This document shows, in pieces, positions 8,563-15,319 of a DNA stretch of 64,000 bases. Numbering within the stretch: position 1 is the stretch's first letter; every line of letters begins with the position of its first letter. The notes below the pieces were generated by a model. The model ran no database searches, was not told the DNA's origin, and saw nothing but the letters and a program-made list of their open reading frames with translations. A program made the position numbers and the translations under genes. This DNA comes from Streptomyces marinisediminis (GTDB taxonomy: Bacteria > Actinomycetota > Actinomycetes > Streptomycetales > Streptomycetaceae), in contig NZ_JAPKFL010000021.1 of NCBI RefSeq assembly GCF_026262575.1, forward strand, positions 30,399 to 94,398, in the 5' to 3' direction.

Positions 8563-9366
8563 TCAGGCGCGCCCGGAGCGGGTGGCCCGGTCGGCCGCAG
8601 CGGCGCCGGGGTCGCCGGGGCCGAGCCGGGGAGCGCGCTCCTTGGGGAACGCCTCGCGCAACTCGTCCTTCAGGGAGCGCTGGAACGCCGTCAGCAGAGC
8701 TTGTACCACCAGGGGCTGCATGTGCGCCGACAGCGACTTCATCGCCTCCACCTGGTCGGGGTCCGGCCCCGTGCTGCGGTAGGGCTCCCACACCTCGGCG
8801 CGGAAGAGCCGGCTCAGCTCCCGGGCCACCTCGCGCGCGTGGTCCAGCACCACGCGGCGCGCCGCGAGGATCGACTCGTGCGCGATCGGCACGTCCAGCA
8901 GGCGCACGCCCAGGTGCAGCAGGCCGGGGTCGACGAGGAAGCGGTCCGGCCCGTCGGTGCGCCGCAGCACGCTCATCGCGGCCAGCCGGTCCACGTCCGC
9001 CTCCGTCAGCGCCCGGCCGCAGCGGCGCTCCAGTTGCCCGCGGGTCACCTCGTCGGCCGTGTCCGGCATCCAGGAGGCGACCAGGGCGCGGTGGATGGCC
9101 AGGTCGTGCGCGCTCAGGTCGGCCGGCAGCCGCTGTACGTAGCGCTCGATGGCGGCCAGCGTCATGCCCTGGCTCTGCAGCTCCTCAATGAGCGCGAGCC
9201 GGGAGAGGTGCTCGTCCCCGTACCGGCCGACGCGGCGCGGGCCGATCTGCGGTGGCGGCAGCAGCCCGCGCGTGCTGTAGAAGCGGATGGTGCGCACGGT
9301 CACTCCGGCGCGGGCGGCCAGCTCGTCGACGGTCAGCCCCGCACCGCGCTCCCCCTGCTCGTCCAT
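8563..9366 (-). CDS. MerR-family transcriptional regulator
   Basis: The winged-helix MerR domain is at the N-terminus: LTVDELAARAGVTVRTIRFYSTRGLLPPP (about residues 11-39), followed by RVGRYGDEHLSRLALIEELQSQGMTLAAIE. The rest (about 190 residues) is a helical effector or dimer region with no recognisable metal-binding cysteines, so it is not a metal sensor. ATG 9366 is preferred over longer frames because GAGGGAGGG lies upstream and the HTH follows directly. It converges on the beta-oxidation operon, and in this gene neighbourhood it is a good candidate for its regulator, perhaps with an acyl-CoA ligand. That role is inference. Confidence 0.88.
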   Translation of the reverse strand: MDEQGERGAGLTVDELAARAGVTVRTIRFYSTRGLLPPPQIGPRRVGRYGDEHLSRLALIEELQSQGMTLAAIERYVQRLPADLSAHDLAIHRALVASWMPDTADEVTRGQLERRCGRALTEADVDRLAAMSVLRRTDGPDRFLVDPGLLHLGVRLLDVPIAHESILAARRVVLDHAREVARELSRLFRAEVWEPYRSTGPDPDQVEAMKSLSAHMQPLVVQALLTAFQRSLKDELREAFPKERAPRLGPGDPGAAAADRATRSGRA

Positions 9367-9413
9367 GGGCGGCGCCCTCCCTCTCGTCCGGTCTGCGTGC
9401 GGCACCACGTGCA

Positions 9414-9443
9414 ACACTATTGGTGTCTCACCGGAACTGTGAA
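9414..9443 (-). promoter_or_regulatory. MerR-type promoter of the regulator gene
   Basis: Reading the minus strand, TTCACA (9438-9443) and TAGTGT (9414-9419) are 18 bp apart. A GGTG-N3-CACC dyad (9422-9432) sits inside the spacer, where MerR proteins bind. This suggests autoregulation. The GGTGT core also occurs over the start of the beta-oxidation operon (about 2426-2430). Confidence 0.45.
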
Positions 9444-9472
9444 GCGCGCCGTCCGGACCGGGCACCGACCCC

Positions 9473-9645
9473 AGTGCCGTGTCAGTCAGGGTTTGCCCGT
9501 CAAGGAGCGGCGTCCGGTGCGGTGCATCGCAAGGCGCCGGATCGGCGGCGTAGTAGGCGTAGTGGGCCTACTCGGTCGATTCGGCAACGCCGCGAGGCGC
9601 CGTGCCGGGCGTCGCGACGGGGCAAACCCTGGCTGATGCGGCACT
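9473..9645. mobile_element. 173-bp near-palindromic element, MITE-like
   Basis: The outer arms (9473-9501 and 9616-9645) are inverted copies that match at 26 of about 29 positions plus one indel; they contain CAGGGTTTGCC. Weaker complementarity continues inward, and the centre carries a perfect 7-bp hairpin (AGTAGGC 9552-9558, GCCTACT 9566-9572). The whole unit is therefore close to one long palindrome. There is no coding capacity and no clear target duplication. The right arm ends inside the sphingomyelinase stop codon. Size and terminal inverted repeats fit a miniature inverted-repeat element; a large RNA hairpin or terminator is the alternative. Confidence 0.5.
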
Positions 9646-10675
9646 AGCGGCCCACCACCGGGTAGTGGTCGCTGAGGTTGGTGTAGGTGTACGAACGGCC
9701 CCAGCTCGTCACCGTCCACGGGGCGGACCGCTCGTCGACCGTGGCGTTGTGCCACTCGGCGGGCCGGACGTGCCCCGCGCGGTGCAGCACGTGGTCGAGG
9801 TGCTCGCGGGCCTCGCCGGGGTAGCGGTCGGCGGCGACGGAGTTGCGCACGGGGTCGAAGGAGTGGGCGGGCCCCGAGCGCCCGTCGGGGTCCACCAGGT
9901 CCGCGGTGGCCAGCAGCGACGCGTACTCCGAGCTGTGGCTGTCGACGTTGAAGTCACCCGCGACGACGACCTGTTCGTGCGCCGGGATGGCCTTGCGGTC
10001 CAGGAAGGCGTCCAGCTCCCGGAACTGGGAGGCGCGCACCCGGGCCGCCTCGCCGGTGCCGCAGCCGGGGTCGGTGGACTGGGCGTGGGTGCCGACGACG
10101 TGCACCCGCTCCCCGCGCACGTCCAGCACGGCGTAGACGAAGCCCTTGTTGGACCACCCGTCCGAGCCGCAGCCGTCGGCGTACACGTACTGCTCCTGCC
10201 GCAGCACCGGCCACCTGCTGAGCACGCTCACCCCGCCGTCCTCCGGGGCGAAGGAGGAGTAGGAGCCGCCGGTGGCGTCCCACCCCGAGCGCGAGCGGCC
10301 GAGCACCGGCGTGCGGTGCGGGTAGTCGGCGGCGGCGCCGCTCAGCAGCGCGTCGGAGGAGGGGTTGTCGAACGCCTCCTGAAGCACCACCACGTCGTGC
10401 CCGCGGAAGAAGTCCGCGCGCGGAATCCGCGCGGCGCGCTGGTCCTGACCCCAGTTGGGGTAGAGCGACCGGTTGAACAGGAACACGTTGTAGGTGAGCA
10501 CCGAAAGGCGCTGCGGTTCGGCGGACGACGGCGCCGGGGCGGACGGCGCCGGGGCGGTGGCCGGGACCGGGGTCGCGGCGGCGGGCGCGGCGGTGAGGCC
10601 TGCGGCGGTCGCGGCCAGCACGGCGGCGGTCACCGCGAACCTGCGGACGGCGCGACGCGCGGGATGCTGCGGCAC
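9644..10675 (-). CDS. Secreted sphingomyelinase C-like phosphodiesterase
   Basis: The 343-residue protein begins with a signal peptide (RRAVRRF, then an Ala/Val/Leu-rich core ending near AAPAAA). The mature part has the endonuclease/exonuclease/phosphatase fold: LTYNVFLFN, VVLQEAF (metal Glu), VVGTHAQS, VVAGDFNVDSHSSEY, HLDHVLH and NLSDHYPVV with the catalytic His. This order and spacing match bacterial neutral sphingomyelinases, which hydrolyse sphingomyelin to ceramide and phosphocholine outside the cell. It stands alone. The stop codon overlaps the end of the 173-bp inverted-repeat element. All metal and catalytic residues appear present. Confidence 0.88.
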   Translation of the reverse strand: MPQHPARRAVRRFAVTAAVLAATAAGLTAAPAAATPVPATAPAPSAPAPSSAEPQRLSVLTYNVFLFNRSLYPNWGQDQRAARIPRADFFRGHDVVVLQEAFDNPSSDALLSGAAADYPHRTPVLGRSRSGWDATGGSYSSFAPEDGGVSVLSRWPVLRQEQYVYADGCGSDGWSNKGFVYAVLDVRGERVHVVGTHAQSTDPGCGTGEAARVRASQFRELDAFLDRKAIPAHEQVVVAGDFNVDSHSSEYASLLATADLVDPDGRSGPAHSFDPVRNSVAADRYPGEAREHLDHVLHRAGHVRPAEWHNATVDERSAPWTVTSWGRSYTYTNLSDHYPVVGR

Positions 10676-10885
10676 GGAGGACTCCTCTCACGGGGCGGAC
10701 GGTGCCGCACATCCAAGCAGCCGCGATTACTCACAGGTAACCCTTGGGCGGTCAGAAGGTGACCGGGGCGCGCACGCCCCGCGACGCCCCCGGCGGCCGG
10801 GCTCCCGCCCCGCCCGTCCCGCCGCCCCCGGGGCGGCCGGGGCACCGCTCGGCGCGGTCCGCGTCTCCCCGGCGTCCCCGTGCTG

Positions 10886-10923
10886 GTGCGGCCCGTGGCG
10901 GGCGCACCCGCCACGGGCCGCAC
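10886..10923. terminator. Hairpin terminator after the ABC-F gene
   Basis: A perfect 17-bp inverted repeat (10886-10902 and 10907-10923) with loop CGCA lies 20 bp beyond the stop codon of the ABC-F gene, which reads leftward. It also sits upstream of the sphingomyelinase gene. Confidence 0.75.
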
Positions 10924-10943
10924 CCCGCGCGCCCGCACCCTGC

Positions 10944-12590
10944 TCAGTGCGCGGGCTCGCCCGGCTCCACCGGAGCCACCTCGCGCAGCTCGCCGTCCAG
11001 CCGCAGCCAGCGGGTGATGCCCAGCGCGTGCAGGAACGGCACGTCGTGCCCGGCCACGATCAGCGCGCCCTCGTAGGACTCCAGCGCGGCGGTGAGCTGG
11101 GCGACGGAGGTCAGGTCCAGGCTGTTGGTCGGCTCGTCCAGCAGCAGGAGCTGCGGCGCCGGTTCGGCCAGCAGCAGCGCCGCCAGCGTCGCCCGGAACC
11201 GCTCGCCACCGGAGAGCGTGCCCACGAGCTGGTCCGCGCGCGCCTGCCGGAACAGGAACCGGGCGAGCTGGGCGCGGACGCGGTTGTCACCGGCGCCGGG
11301 CGCGAACCGGGCCGCGTTGGCCGCGACCGACAGGGACGCGTCGAGCACGTCCAGCCGCTGCGGCAGCATCCGCAGCGGGACGTGGGCCCGCACGTCCCCC
11401 GCCGCCGGCGGCAGCAGGCCCGCCACCGTGCGCAGGAGCGTCGACTTGCCGGCCCCGTTGGCACCGACCAGCGCGATCCGCTCGGGACCGTGCACGTCGA
11501 ACGTGGCCCGCGCGCCGCACCGCAGCACCGCGTCCCGCACGCTCAGCACCTGCCGGCCGGGCGGCACCCGGGTGCGGGGCAGGTCGACGCGGATGCGGGC
11601 GTCGTCGCGGACGTGCTCGGCCGCTTCCGCCAGCCGCTCGCGCGCGGCGCCCAGCCGCCGCTCGTGCAGGATGCGGTGCTTGCCCGCCGACTCCTGCGCA
11701 GCTCGCTTGCGCGCATTCATCACGACCTTCGGCTCGCGCTTGCTCGCGGCCATCTTGCCGCCGTACCGCTTGCGGGCGGCCAGCTTCTCGTGGGCCTCCG
11801 CCAACTCGCGCTTCTGCCGCCGCACGTCGGCCTCGGCCACCCGCACCATGCGCGCGGCGGCGGTCTGCTCGGTGGCCACCGCCTCCTCGTAGGCGGCCAG
11901 GTCGCCGCCGTACAGGCGCAGGTCGCCGTCGTGCAGGTCGGCGATCTGGTCCACCCGGCCCAGCAGCTCCCGGTCGTGGCTGACGACGACCAGCACGCCG
12001 TGCCAGGCCTCCATCGCCGCGTACAGCCGGTGCCGGGCGGCCAGGTCCAGGTTGTTGGTCGGCTCGTCCAGCAGCAGCACGTCCGGGCGGCGCAGCAGCA
12101 GGGCGGCCAGCCGCAGGAGCACGGCCTCGCCGCCGGAGACCTCGCCGATCGTGCGGTCCAGGCCGACGCCCGCCAGGCCGAGGCCGTCGAGGGTGGCCCT
12201 GGCCCGCTCCTCGACGTCCCAGTCGTCGCCGACGGCCGTGAAGTGCTCCTCGCGCGCGTCGCCCGCCTCGATGGCGTGCAGCGCGGCACGAGTCCGGGCG
12301 ATGCCGAGGGCCTGGTCGACGCGCAGGCCGGTGGCGAGCGTGACGTCCTGCGGCAGATGGCCGACCTCCCCGGACACCCGCAGTGTCCCGCCGTGCGGGG
12401 CGAGTTCCCCGGCGATCAGCTTGAGCAGGGTCGACTTGCCGCCGCCGTTGCGGCCGATCAGCCCGGTCCGGCCGGGGCCCAGGGCGAGGTCGAGCCCGTC
12501 GAAGACGGTGGTGCCGTCCGGCCAGGCGAAGGTCAGCGCGGTCCCGGTGATGCCCGGGCCGGGCGTGCCGCGGTGGGACGGGGTGGTCAT
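10944..12590 (-). CDS. ABC-F family ATPase, possible ribosome-protection or translation factor
   Basis: The 548-residue soluble protein has two ABC domains and no membrane segment. Domain 1 has Walker A GRNGGGKST, signature VSGGEAVLL and Walker B LLLDEPTNNLD. Domain 2 has GANGAGKST, LSGGERFRATL and LLLLDEPTNSLD. Between them lies a charged linker of about 80 residues rich in Lys/Arg (AARKRYGGKMAASKREPKV), the P-site tRNA interaction motif of ABC-F proteins. Such proteins act on the ribosome; several Streptomyces members give macrolide or lincosamide resistance. ATG 12590 is chosen for its GGAGG 5 nt upstream. The leader contains nested inverted repeats. Resistance specificity cannot be read from sequence. 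Confidence 0.9.
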   Translation of the reverse strand: MTTPSHRGTPGPGITGTALTFAWPDGTTVFDGLDLALGPGRTGLIGRNGGGKSTLLKLIAGELAPHGGTLRVSGEVGHLPQDVTLATGLRVDQALGIARTRAALHAIEAGDAREEHFTAVGDDWDVEERARATLDGLGLAGVGLDRTIGEVSGGEAVLLRLAALLLRRPDVLLLDEPTNNLDLAARHRLYAAMEAWHGVLVVVSHDRELLGRVDQIADLHDGDLRLYGGDLAAYEEAVATEQTAAARMVRVAEADVRRQKRELAEAHEKLAARKRYGGKMAASKREPKVVMNARKRAAQESAGKHRILHERRLGAARERLAEAAEHVRDDARIRVDLPRTRVPPGRQVLSVRDAVLRCGARATFDVHGPERIALVGANGAGKSTLLRTVAGLLPPAAGDVRAHVPLRMLPQRLDVLDASLSVAANAARFAPGAGDNRVRAQLARFLFRQARADQLVGTLSGGERFRATLAALLLAEPAPQLLLLDEPTNSLDLTSVAQLTAALESYEGALIVAGHDVPFLHALGITRWLRLDGELREVAPVEPGEPAH

Positions 12591-12630
12591 GGATGCCTCC
12601 TGGACGCGTCGAAGGGGAAGGAGCAACGCG

Positions 12631-12741
12631 GGAAGACACCGGGAGGCCACCCGGGAGACGCGGGCGTGCGGGAGCGGGCTCGCATCCGAGGTCACACGCG
12701 TGGCACGGCGCGACGCGCCGCATCAGCACACGGTGTCTTCC
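12631..12741 (-). promoter_or_regulatory. Structured leader upstream of ABC-F gene, possible attenuator
   Basis: GGAAGACACC (12631-12640) and GGTGTCTTCC (12732-12741) form a 10-bp inverted repeat about 90 bp apart. It encloses a second pair (CGAGGTC/GACCTC) that overlaps its right arm and a CGGCGCG/CGCGCCG hairpin. On the ABC-F transcript these could form alternative structures. Attenuation is known for other ABC-F resistance genes; here it is inference. Confidence 0.3.
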
Positions 12742-12861
12742 GACCTCAGACGAGCAACGGCCTCTCCCATCGACGGCAACAGGGCCGAAAACGACGTTAG
12801 GGGCCGGCCGATGGCCGTGCAACGCATTTACGCCGGGCGCTCCGTGTGCTGTGCTGCGGGC

Positions 12862-13524
12862 ATGGTGCAGACCAAGCCGTATCCCACCGTGCCGCTGGAG
12901 CCCATGGCCGTCCCCACCGGGCAGGCCGCCGAACGCGCCCGCGCCTTCCACGACGTCATGGCGCGCCGCCGCACGGTCCGCGACTTCGACCCCCGGCCGC
13001 TCCCCGACGGCGTCCTCGACTGGGCGGTGCGCACGGCCGCCACCGCGCCCAGCGGCGCCCACGTCCAGCCGTGGCGCTTCGTCGTGGTCACCGACCCCGA
13101 CCGCAAGCGGCGGCTGCGCGAGGCCGCCGAACGCGAGGAGCGCGAGTTCTACGGGCGGCGCGCCTCACCGGAGTGGCTGGCGGCCCTCGCCCCGCTGGGC
13201 ACCGACTGGCGCAAGCCGTTCCTGGAGACCGCGCCGGCCGTGATCGTCGTCTTCGAGGTGCACAAGGGGCCGTGCACTCCTCGGCCGTACTACACCAAGG
13301 AGTCCGTCGGGATCGCCGTGGGCCTGCTGCTCGCGACGCTGCACCAGGCGGGCCTGGCGACGCTGACGCACACTCCGAGCCCCATGCGCTTCTTGAACGA
13401 GGTCTGCGAGCGTCCGGAGGAGGAGCGGGCCGCCTACGTCATCCCGGTCGGGTACCCCGCCCCCGACGCGCGCGTGCCCGACCTGCGGCGCAAGGAGCTG
13501 GAGGACGTCGTGGTGCGGCTGTGA
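12862..13524 (+). CDS. Nitroreductase-fold flavoprotein, iodotyrosine deiodinase-like
   Basis: The 220-residue protein has the FMN-binding start RRRTVRDFDPRPLP, APSGAHVQPWRFVVV, and the second half YYTKESVGIAVGLLLATLHQAGLATLTHTPSPM ending PVGYPAPDARVPD. The lid region (EEREFYGRRASPEWLAAL, then WRKPFLETAPAVIVVF) carries a Glu, a Tyr four residues on and a Lys. These align by eye with the substrate-clamping Glu/Tyr/Lys of iodotyrosine deiodinases. It may therefore reductively dehalogenate halotyrosines rather than reduce nitro groups. ATG 12862 is the start with no long extension. It diverges from the ABC-F gene. The fold is certain; substrate is inference. Confidence 0.85.
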   Translation: MVQTKPYPTVPLEPMAVPTGQAAERARAFHDVMARRRTVRDFDPRPLPDGVLDWAVRTAATAPSGAHVQPWRFVVVTDPDRKRRLREAAEREEREFYGRRASPEWLAALAPLGTDWRKPFLETAPAVIVVFEVHKGPCTPRPYYTKESVGIAVGLLLATLHQAGLATLTHTPSPMRFLNEVCERPEEERAAYVIPVGYPAPDARVPDLRRKELEDVVVRL

Positions 13525-13540
13525 GGTGAGTGCGCCCGCG

Positions 13541-13562
13541 CCGGGCCGCCGCCGCGGCCCGG
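13541..13562. terminator. Hairpin between convergent genes
   Basis: CCGGGCCGC and GCGGCCCGG form a perfect 9-bp stem with a 4-nt loop, 17 bp after the deiodinase-like stop codon. It lies between that gene and the leftward-reading hypothetical gene. Confidence 0.6.
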
Positions 13563-13701
13563 ACCGCCGCCCGCCCGCTCGGTAGCCGCGTCGCCGCGTC
13601 GGCACCGGCCGCCGCGCTGGTGCGTCGGTTGGGTCGGCTGTTTCGGCTTTCGGCAGGGCGGGCGGGGTGGCCGGGGGTGGGGTGGCGGTGTGCGGCTCGG
13701 A

Positions 13702-15084
13702 TCAGTCGCGGGCCGCCTCCGGCGGGTCTTCCGGCTCCCGCGCGTCCGCCGGACTCCCCGTGGTGCGCGGGCCCTCCGGCCCGGCGGCCTCCGGCTCCGG
13801 GCCGTGCGGCTCCGGCCGCCCCGACGGCGGGGCGGCCCCGGACTCGTCGGCGTCCTCGTCGCGCGCCGAGTCGGGTACGCGGTCGTCCAGGAAAATGGTG
13901 ACCGGTCCCCCCTGCGGCCCGAGCGCCGTCAGCCCGGCGGCGATGCGGTCGTAGACGGTGGAGGCCAGCGCCCAGTCGGCGTCGCCCTCCGGCGCGGTGT
14001 GCCAGGCGGTGAACAGGCTGCTCAACACGCCGATCAGGGAGCGCCCGGACACGTCGGCGGCGATGCGGCCCTCGCCCCGGTCGGCGAGCTGCGCGGGCAG
14101 GCGGAAGTGCGGGTGCCGGCCGGCCTGGCCGATGACGAACTCCCACAGGTCCCGGTGGCACACCAGGAGGGCCGAGGAGACCCCGGCGGCCCGCCGCAGC
14201 AGCCCCCGGTGCTCGTCCGTGGCCACGGGTGCCCCGGGCAGCCCGGCATCCTGCCCGGGGCGCGGCGGGAGTTGTTCCTCCCACCGCGCGGACAGCGTCG
14301 CCACGTCGGTCTGGAGCCCGACCAGGTGGACGCCCAACTCGTCCTGGAGCGCGCCGCACTCCTGGCGCAGCGCGGCCACGACGGCCTGCGCGAGCCGCTC
14401 GGCGTGCGGACCGTCCTCCGCGCCGCCCGGCCCTCCGGCCTCCTCGGCCGCACCCGCCCCCTCCTGCGCTCCGGCTGCGCCGGTCTCCACCTGCGCGCCG
14501 TCCGCCGCGCTGTCGGGTGGGCTGTCCGCCTGCGCGCCGTTCGCCGCGCTGTCGGGTGGGCTGTCCGCCTGCGCGCCGTTCGCCGCGCTGTCGGGCGGGC
14601 TGCCCGTCACCGCGCCGTCCGTGGCCCGGCGCTGGGCGGGCACGGTGCCGAGGAGCGCGGTACCGACCGGGAGGGTGCCCACCGGACCCGCGTCGGCCGT
14701 CCCCGCCGCGTCGGCCGCACCGCCCTCCGGCCGGGCGTGACCACTGGTGTCGGTGGGCGCGCCGTCCGGGCCGCGGTCGTGCTCGAAGGCCTCCCTGAGC
14801 CGACGCAACTCCTGCTGCAACCCGCTCAGCGCGGTGTGCACCTCGGCGCCGAGTTCGCCCCGACCGCTGATCAGCTCCTTCCTGGACTCCCAAAGTTCAC
14901 CGCGCAGCCTGCCCAACTCGGCCGTGACCGCCTCACGAGTGGAGCGCTGCGCCGAACCGCCCGCCTCGCGCACGTCGTTCAGCCCGGCCGTCAGTGCTTC
15001 GCGCAGCTCCTTGTTCGTGTGCATCAGGGTGTTGTGCACGATGCCGCACCAGTGGGCGGCGTCGTCGTTCCGCTTGCGGGGCAA
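13702..15084 (-). CDS. Hypothetical protein with coiled coil and tandem repeats
   Basis: I do not recognise a function. The 460-residue product has three parts: an N-terminal helical region (about 20-105) likely to form coiled coil (EAVTAELGRLRGELWESRK, GLQQELRRLREAFEHD), a low-complexity middle with three 13-residue repeats (SPPDSAANGAQAD type, encoded at 14491-14607), and a second helical domain (about 220-400) ending in an acidic Pro/Gly tail. No signal peptide or membrane segment is seen. The start is TTG 15084, supported by GAGGA 6 nt upstream. It lies upstream-facing beside Tex on the same strand but is separated by about 230 bp of repeat-rich DNA. Confidence 0.65.
   Translation of the reverse strand: MPRKRNDDAAHWCGIVHNTLMHTNKELREALTAGLNDVREAGGSAQRSTREAVTAELGRLRGELWESRKELISGRGELGAEVHTALSGLQQELRRLREAFEHDRGPDGAPTDTSGHARPEGGAADAAGTADAGPVGTLPVGTALLGTVPAQRRATDGAVTGSPPDSAANGAQADSPPDSAANGAQADSPPDSAADGAQVETGAAGAQEGAGAAEEAGGPGGAEDGPHAERLAQAVVAALRQECGALQDELGVHLVGLQTDVATLSARWEEQLPPRPGQDAGLPGAPVATDEHRGLLRRAAGVSSALLVCHRDLWEFVIGQAGRHPHFRLPAQLADRGEGRIAADVSGRSLIGVLSSLFTAWHTAPEGDADWALASTVYDRIAAGLTALGPQGGPVTIFLDDRVPDSARDEDADESGAAPPSGRPEPHGPEPEAAGPEGPRTTGSPADAREPEDPPEAARD
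14491..14607. repeat. 39-bp in-frame tandem repeat, three copies
   Basis: Copies start at 14491, 14530 and 14569. The first two differ at one base and the third at a few more. The period is a multiple of three, so copy-number change would add or remove 13 residues without a frameshift. Confidence 0.85.
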
Positions 15085-15228
15085 GGCGATTCCTCATCTC
15101 GGCAGAAGTCGTCATCCGCTGGCGCGGAAGACACTGCCCGGGTGGATCACCTTCCATGAGGTTCATCGGATGAGTTCACCCGTACGGGACGACGCCCCGC
15201 GCGGTGGCCGTGAGCAGGAACTATCCGT

Positions 15229-15284
15229 CTGCCTGCCTGCCTGCCTGCCCGCCTGCCCGCCTGCCCGCCTGCCCGCCTGCCCGC
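15229..15284. repeat. CTGC / CTGCCCGC simple-sequence repeat
   Basis: Several CTGC tetramers pass into an 8-bp CTGCCCGC array, 56 bp in all. It lies 35 bp beyond the Tex stop codon and upstream of the hypothetical gene's far side, in non-coding DNA. Tetranucleotide arrays are unusual in this window. Confidence 0.8.
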
Positions 15285-15319
15285 ACCGCGCGGCGCGGGG
15301 AGCGGGCAGGCGGGGTCGC

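Noticed and set aside
9602..10762. Plus-strand frame opposite the sphingomyelinase.
   Set aside because: Antisense to a gene with complete catalytic motifs; no recognisable protein features.
14491..14607. Possible CRISPR array from the 39-bp repeats.
   Set aside because: Copies are directly adjacent without spacers, lie in frame inside a coding region, and no cas genes are present.
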